A DNA stretch of 14,802 nucleotides from CAWFFV01 sp963814985 (lineage in GTDB: Bacteria; Chloroflexota; Ktedonobacteria; Ktedonobacterales; Ktedonobacteraceae), in the NCBI GenBank assembly GCA_963814985.1, contig CAWFFV010000118.1:1-14802 (forward strand), written 5' to 3'. Position 1 is the first letter of the stretch. The number at the start of each line of letters is the position of its first letter. Made by a program: the position numbers and the translations under genes. Positions 8,144-14,720 of the stretch are shown here, piece after piece. A model generated the notes under the pieces. The model was given only the letters and a program-made list of their open reading frames with translations. It was not told the origin of the DNA and searched no databases.

Positions 8144-8632
8144 ATGATCAAGGCCAAACTAGACGCTCAAACAATCCTGCACACTGCCAGGATCAAGTAC
8201 AAGGTTGATGTCTCTTTGATCTTCGGCAATCTGGTGTTAGACGCCGCGCCTGGCGTGTCGATAGCGCCCGCTGTAGTAACGAAGCACTGGGATACATTGG
8301 CTAACTATCTGAGCAAGCAGCCTCATCTAGGGCTAAGAGAATGGCTTGCTCAGCATCAACGGTTGCCATTATGCGCTGCGTGTCTGGATGTAAGACGAGA
8401 GACGCAGGCGCTACCCGATGATCATCAGAGTTTGATGTACTGTAATGGTCATTATCCTGTGGGGACACTGTGGGACAAAGCAGTTGTGCAATACTCTGGC
8501 CAGTTAGGGAGCTGGCAAGATGTACCGCCGTGGGTAGTCAAGAGAGTTGTGCAACAGGCCGACCAAGGTGCGAGCTGGTACGTTGCACAATATGAGGAGA
8601 GTAAGAAACAAGAAAGGATAAGAAGAACATGA
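8144..8632 (+). CDS. Small Cys/His protein of unknown function
   Basis: 162 aa. The ATG overlaps the helicase stop as ATGA and is preceded by AGGAGG, so it is translationally coupled. I do not recognise a family. Visible: a mixed N-terminal domain (about 1-60), then LPLCAACLDVRR and YCNGHYPVG, giving Cys77, Cys80, Cys100 and His103 spaced as a possible zinc ribbon. A Trp-rich stretch (LGSWQDVPPWVVKRVV) and a charged helical tail (YEESKKQERIRR) end it. The position directly after the primase-helicase suggests a replication or regulatory accessory role, but that is inference. The DNA for its last ~26 codons is repeated near 9185-9266. Its own stop overlaps the next start, again as ATGA. Confidence 0.7.
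   Translation: MIKAKLDAQTILHTARIKYKVDVSLIFGNLVLDAAPGVSIAPAVVTKHWDTLANYLSKQPHLGLREWLAQHQRLPLCAACLDVRRETQALPDDHQSLMYCNGHYPVGTLWDKAVVQYSGQLGSWQDVPPWVVKRVVQQADQGASWYVAQYEESKKQERIRRT
8541..8619 (+). repeat. Dispersed repeat, copy A (coding tail)
   Basis: Contains GTTGTGCAAC (8546-8555) and GTTGCACAA (8582-8590), an inverted pair 26 bp apart. It encodes the last ~26 codons of the Cys/His protein and holds the AGAAAGGA used as ribosome binding site for the lipoprotein. By eye about 80% identical to copy B. Confidence 0.75.
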
Positions 8633-9168
8633 TATTGAACGTTAAGCGAATACTACAAAGAGTCATGTCTGTTATATTTTGTAGTGTGATTCTCACGTTC
8701 TTGCTGACAGCTTGCGGAGGAGGAGAAACCACCTTAACGTCTACTACCAAACTGTCGCTCACTGCTACTCCTATGCCAACTCTAACAATATATACTGGTA
8801 AGGGGCAACCATTGCCTGACCCACCAAACAAAAGTGACAGAGGACCAGCCTCTAACATTATTCCTGCGGCAGCCACCACGCTGCGTATTGATCCAAACAA
8901 TATTGCGCTCCAACCACAGAATACCTTCCAGGTGGGCATTCCCTTCTATGTCACTTATAGTGTACAGTTACCGGACAAGGCAGGGGTAGTAACTGTTAAG
9001 TGGTATATGAACAATCTCTACTTTGGATCAGCGAAAAGTCAGCAGATTAATACAAAGATGACAATAAATGGCAGTGCTTCGATAGCCTTTACACAGCCAG
9101 CAGAGGGAAAAGTAGAATTATATTGGAATGACCAGCTAGCACAACGACTCTACTTTGTTGTGAGATAA
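8629..9168 (+). CDS. Secreted lipoprotein, Thr/Pro-rich
   Basis: 179 aa. Starts ATG 8629 in a 4-bp overlap with the upstream stop; AAAGGA is about 10 nt before. The N-terminus KRILQ, a hydrophobic core and the lipobox LTAC (Cys29, then GGGE) mark a lipoprotein anchored outside the membrane. Residues 30-77 form a Thr/Ser/Pro-rich spacer. From about 78 on there is a beta-rich domain (FQVGIPFYVTYSVQ, VTVKWYMNNLYFG, EGKVELYWNDQLAQRLYFVV) that looks like an immunoglobulin-type fold. No enzyme motif. An outside-facing protein in a replication cassette could be mobile-element cargo; no function can be assigned. Confidence 0.75.
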   Translation: MILNVKRILQRVMSVIFCSVILTFLLTACGGGETTLTSTTKLSLTATPMPTLTIYTGKGQPLPDPPNKSDRGPASNIIPAAATTLRIDPNNIALQPQNTFQVGIPFYVTYSVQLPDKAGVVTVKWYMNNLYFGSAKSQQINTKMTINGSASIAFTQPAEGKVELYWNDQLAQRLYFVVR

Positions 9169-9184
9169 ACACTCTTTAGTGGGT

Positions 9185-9266
9185 TGAGGATGTTGTGTAA
9201 CGGGCTGACCCGGTCACGAGCTAGTACGTTGCACAACATGAGGAGAGGAAGAGACAAGAAAGGAGA
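9185..9266 (+). repeat. Dispersed repeat, copy B (leader of PHAX-domain gene)
   Basis: GTTGTGTAAC (9192-9201) and GTTGCACAAC (9228-9237) match copy A, as does the following ATGAGGAGAG and ACAAGAAAGG. Read in the same frame it gives YVAQHEERKRQER, but with two stop codons (TAA, TAG) upstream. It is therefore a dead duplicate of the Cys/His gene's tail, and now provides the Shine-Dalgarno for the PHAX-domain gene. Confidence 0.75.
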
Positions 9267-9271
9267 ACAAT

Positions 9272-10333
9272 TTGAACGAACAGAAAGAACAAACGCGAGA
9301 GCCGTCGCAAGGCGAAGTAGCAGGGATGATTGCTGACGCGTTGAGTGAAGACCTGGAGGCTCGAAGGCGACAGATCAGAAACATTGTCTGGGCACTGGGA
9401 CGTACACAAGCGCGTGCACTTTTGGACGAGACGCTGCAAATTGAAGCCCAGGGGGGAATGCAGTTACCGGATGGTTCAGGTCGGCGAACCTCAAGGGAGG
9501 TGTATTTCTTTTTGGCGTATAGCAAAGGGCAACCAAAAGAGGGGAAGAGGCTGCCTCTAGAACAAACAGAAGAGCAACTCAAACGCCAGACGCATAAGGA
9601 GTTTGTGAAGTCCCTGGCTGAGCGGCTGAATGAGAAACACATTTCTGCATGCTTGAGAATAGGCCTCATTGTGCTTGCAATTGGTGAAGAGCAGACATTA
9701 GAACTGCTGAAAGAAACGATGGAGTTGGAGGAGCAAGGAGGAATGATGGTTCCAGATGGTTCACGGCGTCGAACCATTGGAGGGGTCTTCTTTCATCTTG
9801 CCAAGCAGAAGTATTGGAAGCAGCTTCCAGGGAAGTTTTGGCCTGGAGGGAACGTGCCAACAGAGTGGCCGCCCCAAGCGAAGCCAGCATCACAACCACC
9901 GTCTTCACCGAAATCACGGCTTTCGCCAGCTCCCGTCCAGGTATTTCAGTGGGAAGATCGCTTGACGGTCATTGAAGAGATACGACAAGAGAAAGGAGTC
10001 CTGAGCACTGTGAAGATAACACTTGTTGGAAGACCCCGCAAGGTCATGGACAAAGGCACCTGCTTTATTTTGAGTATGAAGGATAGCAAAGTTCCATCGT
10101 TGCCCAAGGGTGTGCCCATACCTGCGGATGCAGGGAACACACTCTATGTTGTGTTTGTAGCGGCCAAGCAGTGGCGCAAAGTGGCGCAGGTGATGGATGA
10201 TCCAGAGGACGCGCTCATCCTGGAAGGATATCCCCAAATCGATGAGAAGACGCAAAGCATTGCGGTCTTTGTGAGCAGCGCCACAACGAAAAAGCTCCAG
10301 CAGGGCAAAAAAGCGGAGCAATCGGAAGAGTAG
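9272..10333 (+). CDS. Protein with two tandem PHAX-type RNA-binding domains
   Basis: 353 aa. Start TTG at 9272, with AAAGGAG 7 nt upstream; no better start exists. Residues about 112-188 carry LNEKHISACLRIGLIVLAIG, a helix TLELLKETMELEEQGGMMV and PDGSRRRTIGGVFFHL, very like the RNA-binding domain of metazoan PHAX (GG ... NGSRRRTPGGVF), the U snRNA export adapter; Pfam calls the family RNA_GG_bind. A second, more diverged copy lies at about 16-88 (ALLDETLQIEAQGGMQL, GRRTSREVYFFL) and lacks the GGVF match. A Pro-rich linker (200-222) leads to a C-terminal alpha/beta domain (VLSTVKITLVGRP, NTLYVVFVAAKQWRKV) that I cannot place. The predicted role is binding single-stranded or structured RNA; the target is unknown. 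Confidence 0.75.
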   Translation: MNEQKEQTREPSQGEVAGMIADALSEDLEARRRQIRNIVWALGRTQARALLDETLQIEAQGGMQLPDGSGRRTSREVYFFLAYSKGQPKEGKRLPLEQTEEQLKRQTHKEFVKSLAERLNEKHISACLRIGLIVLAIGEEQTLELLKETMELEEQGGMMVPDGSRRRTIGGVFFHLAKQKYWKQLPGKFWPGGNVPTEWPPQAKPASQPPSSPKSRLSPAPVQVFQWEDRLTVIEEIRQEKGVLSTVKITLVGRPRKVMDKGTCFILSMKDSKVPSLPKGVPIPADAGNTLYVVFVAAKQWRKVAQVMDDPEDALILEGYPQIDEKTQSIAVFVSSATTKKLQQGKKAEQSEE

Positions 10334-10336
10334 AGT

Positions 10337-10357
10337 ATTGTGCAATGACTTGTACAA
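10337..10357 (+). repeat. ATTGTGCAAT / TTGTACAA words in a leader
   Basis: The palindrome-like ATTGTGCAAT (10337-10346) and TTGTACAA (10350-10357) stand just before the AAGGAGG of the membrane-protein gene. They echo the ends of copies A-C and may be an operator or a shortened repeat copy. Confidence 0.4.
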
Positions 10358-10369
10358 GGAGGAAAGAGC

Positions 10370-10753
10370 ATGCAGGAGGGGGAGAAACGGAAGTACGATC
10401 GTCTGGGGATGAGCGAGACGATCGTGATCGTGAGTCTGCTTTTTCTTGGAGGTCCTGATATGACTCAGAGCCTCATCATTGGCTGTACGTTTATCGCCGT
10501 TGTGGGCGGCCTTTGTTCGTTAGGGTCGTATGCTGCAAGACATGTGCTCCGATTTCGTCTTGGGAAAAGGTACTTTTTTGTTGAAATGATCATCGTAACG
10601 ATAACAGCGGGTGTTGTGTTTATTGGGAGTTATATAAGTATAGGAGAAGTAAAGAAAGCCATTGTGAGCAGTCTTCTTGTTGTTCTTCTCAGTAGTCTTC
10701 TGTGGTTGGCGATGTTTGCTGGAAGGCGCAGGCTGCTACAACGTCAGAAGTAA
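10370..10753 (+). CDS. Small integral membrane protein
   Basis: 127 aa from ATG 10370, with AAGGAGG about 8 nt upstream. After a charged N-terminus (MQEGEKRKYDR) there are three to four hydrophobic segments, at about 15-29, 33-55, 70-92 and 96-116, split by basic loops (RHVLRFRLGKR), and a basic tail RRRLLQRQK on the presumed inner face. No family recognised. It follows the PHAX-domain gene after 36 bp on the same strand, so it is probably co-transcribed. The same frame stays open for another 43 codons past the TAA at 10751-10753. Confidence 0.7.
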   Translation: MQEGEKRKYDRLGMSETIVIVSLLFLGGPDMTQSLIIGCTFIAVVGGLCSLGSYAARHVLRFRLGKRYFFVEMIIVTITAGVVFIGSYISIGEVKKAIVSSLLVVLLSSLLWLAMFAGRRRLLQRQK

Positions 10754-10885
10754 GGTGATCATGAGATCATTGCTTTTACCAACTCTGCTCCGCAAGAGTT
10801 ACGCGCCTGGCGTCCCACGGATGAGCAGTTTGCACACGATCCGGGCGGGTACGAGGGCTACTGTAAGATGTATCGCCGTAGATAG
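10754..10885 (+). pseudogene. In-frame gene-tail fragment after the membrane protein
   Basis: Directly after the TAA of the membrane-protein gene, the same frame reads APQELRAWRPTDEQFAHDPG, then GYEGYCKMYRRR, and stops. It has the composition of a protein C-terminus and no start codon of its own with a good ribosome site. It is likely the end of a gene joined here by deletion; family unknown. Confidence 0.4.
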
Positions 10886-10897
10886 TCGAGGCCGGGA

Positions 10898-10946
10898 GTG
10901 TTGTGCAAAGGTCTGTTCCGGTCACGCGCTGGCACCTTGTACAAAA
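10898..10946 (+). repeat. Dispersed repeat, copy C
   Basis: TGTTGTGCAAAG, then TTCCGGTCACGCGCTGG, then CTTGTACAAAAC. The order and spacing are those of copies A and B, more eroded. No gene starts just downstream. Confidence 0.55.
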
Positions 10947-11199
10947 CGGGCGCGTTATGAGAAATTGTGAGGGTGTTATAGAAAGCATTGACACCTTTAG
11001 AGAGTTGGTCCCCGCCCCGCTATTTACAAAAAGCTATGGGACACATCACTTGTTGGGGTGCCCTACTTCTTGTGTGCGTGAGTGAGCACTACGATGGTGT
11101 ATGAGGAGTTGTGGGTAGATTCTGTCATTTTTCCACAACTCCTCATAGCTGTGCCCCCTTCGGAAGCTAGAGAGCGGATACGTTGTGCAACACGTTTGA
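10947..11199. other. Gap downstream of two converging units
   Basis: No gene seen. It contains one GTTGTGCAAC word (11182-11191) and the long perfect inverted repeat described separately. Confidence 0.5.
11100..11147. terminator. Perfect 15-bp inverted repeat, terminator-like
   Basis: TATGAGGAGTTGTGG (11100-11114) pairs perfectly with 11133-11147 around an 18-nt loop containing a T-run. It lies about 50 bp beyond the stop of the EXORDIUM-like gene, between converging transcripts. No U-tract follows on either strand. Factor-independent termination is therefore not assured; an mRNA-end stabilising hairpin or a small transposon scar is also possible. Confidence 0.5.
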
Positions 11200-12114
11200 C
11201 TAATTAGGGGCTAGCAGACAACTACTGGTATTGTTATCCCACTCCTGCTGCACAATATAAGGATTGGTATTCCAAACCACATCTGCGCCCTGGGAATCGA
11301 GTGTGCCAAATGTCCACGCACACTTGTCACCGATTTCTTGACCACTGGAGTCGGTCCAGGCATTAATCAGAGGATCAGTTGCGGCCTCGATTTCCTCGTG
11401 TGAGGTCACATTGATTGTCTGATCAGCATCATCGTTGTTGGGACTGGAACCTGGATTACAAGAGAAGCTTGCTGCATAGGGCATTGCGGCATAAATGGTA
11501 TTGGTGCCAAAGAAGTTATGATACGCACAGAATGCATTCGAGGCACACTGTGACTGTGAGCTATCGATGCAGAGGTCCTGGCCACTCTCAGTGAAAACAA
11601 AAAAGATGTTATTCATGCTCGATGGCCAAGTATTGACCTGTTGTGCGTTTGTCACCTCGTTCTGGATATCGCTATCGAGTAATGGAGTTTCGGGATAGGC
11701 CCCATTATCGATCCACGAACCTGCCAGCACAGCATTGGAAGGAAACCCATCGTCCGATTGTGTGTACTGATTGGCAATTTGGTACAGTGGGCTTCCTCCA
11801 ATATCTTGGAAGTAACGTGTGATCAGACTGTTGTAGTTGGCAGAGACATTCCCACTCGGCTCCCAAAAAATGGCGTAGACATTGGTCGTACCAGTCATAA
11901 CCGGCCCGCCACCATAATTGAGATTATTTCCTGGTTGTAGTTGAGCGTTGGAAGACTGGAAGTGGTGTTTCAAGAACAAGTGGGGGATGTGATGCTTGTG
12001 TGTCCGACTGGTCTGTGGGGAGGCTGCTCCTGCGGGATGAAAGACAAGAAACGCAGTGGCAACGAGCAGAAATGCAACGGTGATCGCAAGTAGCATGCTG
12101 GCACGTTTTTTCAT
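11200..12114 (-). CDS. Secreted EXORDIUM-like (phosphate-induced protein 1 family) protein
   Basis: 304 aa. Start ATG 12114 with AAAGGAG 8 nt upstream; a longer TTG-started frame has no such site. The signal peptide is MKKRASMLLAITVAFLLVAT followed by AFLVFHPAGA-A, cleaved near residue 30. A His-rich segment (HKHHIPHLFLKHHF) follows. The core has YGGGPVMTGTTNVYAIFW and, at 238-263, SHEEIEAATDPLINAWTDSS then GQEIGDKC. Plant EXORDIUM proteins carry the same arrangement (GPVLTG.VNVYLIWY; AHELAE..TNPLVNAWY ... EIGDLC). Six Cys (182, 190, 196, 219, 265, 299) suit disulfides outside the cell. Plant members affect growth; the bacterial role is unknown. The HEEIE motif looks metallopeptidase-like, but a full HExxH is absent. 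Gene intact. Confidence 0.75.
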   Translation of the reverse strand: MKKRASMLLAITVAFLLVATAFLVFHPAGAASPQTSRTHKHHIPHLFLKHHFQSSNAQLQPGNNLNYGGGPVMTGTTNVYAIFWEPSGNVSANYNSLITRYFQDIGGSPLYQIANQYTQSDDGFPSNAVLAGSWIDNGAYPETPLLDSDIQNEVTNAQQVNTWPSSMNNIFFVFTESGQDLCIDSSQSQCASNAFCAYHNFFGTNTIYAAMPYAASFSCNPGSSPNNDDADQTINVTSHEEIEAATDPLINAWTDSSGQEIGDKCAWTFGTLDSQGADVVWNTNPYIVQQEWDNNTSSCLLAPN

Positions 12115-12172
12115 GCGAGAAACTCCTTTTGCTAACCGGTTCAGTGTCACAGATGACAAAAACAGAATGAGA

Positions 12173-12195
12173 GAGAATCCTCTTGTCCGATTCTC
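12173..12195. repeat. Short hairpin upstream of the EXORDIUM-like gene
   Basis: GAGAATC (12173-12179) and GATTCTC (12189-12195) are a perfect 7-bp pair with a 9-nt spacer, about 60 bp before the start codon. It could be an operator or a leader stem. Confidence 0.3.
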
Positions 12196-12378
12196 ACTGT
12201 CTTGTTCTGCCTCTAGAAGAAATGTACTCTCCTGCTCTTTGGGGGCACTTTTCTTTGGCTTTGCTCTATGGTGATGATTCTGAAGACTCCCTCCGTCTTT
12301 GCACAGAGACAGACCATGCTAATTGAGTTTTTTAGAGGTGAAGCGCGAGGAGAAAAGATGGTGAAAAATGCTTGAAGC

Positions 12379-12822
12379 ATGATTCTCACGGCACTGTTTT
12401 TCTTTCCTAGCTGTCCTGCAAGCGGAACTTTCAATAACTTTGCATTTGAGGTAACGTTGACTATTATTCAGGGTGACTGTGGTGGAATGACATTTCGTTA
12501 TGATGACAATGGGCACTTCTACAAATTCTCCGTTTGTCAGAATGGGATATATAAGATCTCCAAATATATTAGCGAAACTGGTTCTGATACCATCACTCTG
12601 CAATCGAAAAGCAGCGCCACGATCAATCCCGGCTTGGGACAGCAGAACAAAATTGCTGTCGTTGCTCTTGGTAAGACTCTGACATTTTATGTCAATGAGC
12701 AACAAATTGATCAGGAACAAGACAGCAGTTATACTTCAGGAAAGATCGAACTCATTGCCAATCCGCTCTATGGCAATGTCACTGATGTCACCTATACTAA
12801 TGCTCAACTTTGGATGAGATAA
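12379..12822 (+). pseudogene. 5'-truncated jelly-roll-type domain protein
   Basis: 147 codons from an ATG with no ribosome binding site. After FFFPSCPASGTFNNF comes the core FAFEVTLTIIQGDCGGMTFR ... FYKFSVCQNGIYKISKYI ... NKIAVVALGKTLTFYVNEQQ ... TDVTYTNAQLWMR. This is the beta-sandwich (DUF1080/LamG-like) repeat that ends many secreted proteins and kinase ectodomains in Ktedonobacteria. The usual N-terminal half is absent and upstream frames hold no continuation, so it is most likely a 3' gene fragment. Two Cys remain in the core. A short stand-alone protein cannot be excluded. Confidence 0.55.
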
Positions 12823-13099
12823 ACATCATACGAGGTAGGCCAAGGAAAACAACTCAATCGCAAAACGAGGCCTTTTGTTCTCACGGCCGGGGCGAACGAG
12901 CTGACCCGTTGCACAACGTTCTCAGCTCACACACCTCGATCTCCCGCTTTGCTCCAACACCAGGGCTTTCTCCTTCCTGTGGCCTGGAGCTGACGGCAAC
13001 AATCCCGCAATGTCCTGTACGGCCAGGAGCCAAAGACATGGCAAAATACAGGGAGAGCCGGACGAATTTCCACCATGCGCACGCGCTCTACAAGCCGTG
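12823..13099. other. Gap with repeat copy D
   Basis: The stretch 12890-12917 (ACGAGCTGACCCGTTGCACAAC at its core) matches the right half of repeat copies A and B, in the same orientation. No gene is supportable in the rest. Confidence 0.4.
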
Positions 13100-13484
13100 T
13101 TACGCCGAGATATCATCTGAGTTTTCGTGATGTCGAGATGACATCATCATTCCAGCTTTATTCCACTTTTCATACGTTATGAGCAGGTTTTGACACCAAT
13201 CATACTGGTCCTCTTCCAGGAGCAACTCACTGGCATAGGAGACCTAACGGACGCATAGACCGCTGCGACAAAACAACAACACTCAAAAACAGGTCCACTT
13301 GTCCAAAATACTGCTGCCCTTGCTTTATCAATACCTTTTCAGCCAAGAGTAACGCTTGTTCTTGTTCCTAATATTTGAGATGTACCTCCTTCTCTTCTTG
13401 TTGCTTACGCTCCCATTCGAATATCGCCCGCCTGCTTTTTTTTCCTAAACGGGAAGAGAAAAACCTACCAAGCTTGCTCAACAT
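13100..13484 (-). pseudogene. Small coiled-coil-like protein gene, broken
   Basis: From ATG 13484 the minus strand encodes MLSKLGRFFSSRLGKKSRRA, then IFEWERKQQEEKEVHLKY. An in-frame TAG (13370-13368) is followed in the same frame by EQEQALLLAEKVLIKQGQQY and more. A frameshift near 13240 follows, after which YASELLLEEDQYDWCQNLLI and TYEKWNKAG run to a TAA at 13102-13100. The charged helical composition suggests a coiled coil; family unknown. It starts at the 3' end of the DHS-like pseudogene on the same strand, so the two were probably one operon. Confidence 0.5.
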
Positions 13485-14720
13485 GCTACCACAGCCACCT
13501 CTGTCACCGGTAGTAGGTGAGTCACCCTCATGTACATGAGATGTTGCCTCCGTTGAAGCATAACTAATAGGTTGGTTATAATTATTCCCAGAATATCCCT
13601 TCCCATAATTCTATAGGGAGGATATTGTGTTGCTGCCTGTTTAATTGCAGGGGTGCTCATGAGCTTTTGAACATAATCATCAAGGTGCTCGTACAGACGC
13701 CGTAACGGGCGTGGCTGACATTGAGCCAGGGTATAGGCAGTGAAAATGGGCAAGGCAATTGTCACATCGGTATAGCACGTGACCGCTTTTTGAGAGCTTC
13801 GATCAGATTCATCTTACCCCATGTAACTGCTTCCTGTGGAGTAGCACCCGACAAGCCCCCTGTATAGGACGAGCATCCGTAAACTCAATGACGCCAATCA
13901 GTCCACTCTCCTCCATACCAAAATTTTTTGAAGTTGGGGTTGCGTTTGCAGTGCGAAGTTCTTCAGGAACTGCACCGCCGCCACAAATAATAACCGCGCT
14001 TTCCCCACCCTGTTCCCTGGCTCGGTAGACAATTGCGGAGGTTTGTAGAACGTCAGTTTCAGGATCGAAACCAATTTCATAGCCGCTTGCACGCAAAGCG
14101 GCCACATTCATGCCAATTGTAGAATCGCCAGGGCTGGGTGTATAAATCGGCACAGCCGCTTTGTAAGCCGCTGACAGGACAAAACAGTGCCCGAGTACCC
14201 AATGCTCTCTCCCTCTGAAGTGTGTACCGTCCCAGACGATAATGGAACTCGGCTGAACTCATGCGATGCTGGAATTCTGGAAGAACAAGGCAGTGCATCA
14301 GAAATTCATCTGTATTGAGAAGCACCTGTTCTTCAAAAATAATGTCATAGATACGGATGATTAGTTCTCGTGCAAAGAAAGGTCATCTGCTTGAGGAGGA
14401 ACCTGGTAGAGTTGATGACCAAGAGTACGATGGAGATCGTGATACAAATTAGCACCTGTAGAGACGATCCAATCCACAAAGCCACGTTCAATGAGTGGAA
14501 CAATAGCAGCAGAACCAAGTCCCGTTGGGGTCAAAGCGCCTGAAAGTGTTAATCCAACGGTCACCTTCGACTGAAGAATTTGTTTTGTCATCAAATGACA
14601 GGCTTCACGGAGACGGGCGGCATTGTAAGCGAGAAAGAATGTATCCACAAGATCGGTGACGCTCAGTTCCCCCGGAATAGCATCAGGATTTAGTAAAAGT
14701 CCTGGTGACTCCTCAAACAT
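13478..14720 (-). pseudogene. Deoxyhypusine-synthase-like enzyme, multiply frameshifted
   Basis: ATG 14720 has GGAGG about 9 nt upstream. The family uses NAD and spermidine or putrescine; bacterial members are thought to make polyamines (homospermidine or spermidine) rather than hypusine. Seen in successive frames: TVGLTLSGALTPTGLGSAAI, WIVSTGANLYHDLHRTLGHQ, LNTDEFL, AVPIYTPSPGDSTIGMNVAA, AVIICGGGAVP, KNFALQTQPQLQKIL, GVIEFTDARP, GGLSGATPQEAVTWGKMNLI (with the catalytic-type Lys), and CYTDVTIALPIFTAYTLAQC. Frame breaks lie near 14363, 14210, 13975, 13925, 13865 and 13785. Almost every conserved motif can still be read, so the decay is recent or the base calls are poor. The order matches the family end to end. 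Confidence 0.85.

Larger units (their letters stand above)
6666..8147 (+). pseudogene. Primase-helicase, part 4: SF3 helicase and C-terminal tail
   Basis: The largest intact piece (494 codons). Walker A GAKRAGKST is at 6819-6845. Motif C is PKILLSTND (sensor Asn) followed by ASALKERVIFL with a candidate arginine finger. The Walker B region (KQRLVSADAL) has Asp where Glu is usual. After the ATPase come FIEEYCILEKEAKIPTGLLF and DKFKTYREDNG, the winged-helix-like C-terminus seen in D5-type helicases. An extra tail of about 180 residues follows. Its linker, rich in CND, VT and S, is encoded by the iteron array, and it ends with a compact domain (FYHLFCSQPGYHLRLRKDG). AGGAGG just before the stop serves the next gene, which overlaps by 4 bp. 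This fragment could be translated alone only from an internal start. Confidence 0.8.

Noticed and set aside
12810..13130. Plus-strand reading frame of 106 codons
   Set aside because: Runs through the repeat copy D region; no ribosome site and no protein-like pattern.
13809..14325. Separate small genes on the minus strand
   Set aside because: They are consecutive pieces of one DHS-like gene in shifted frames.
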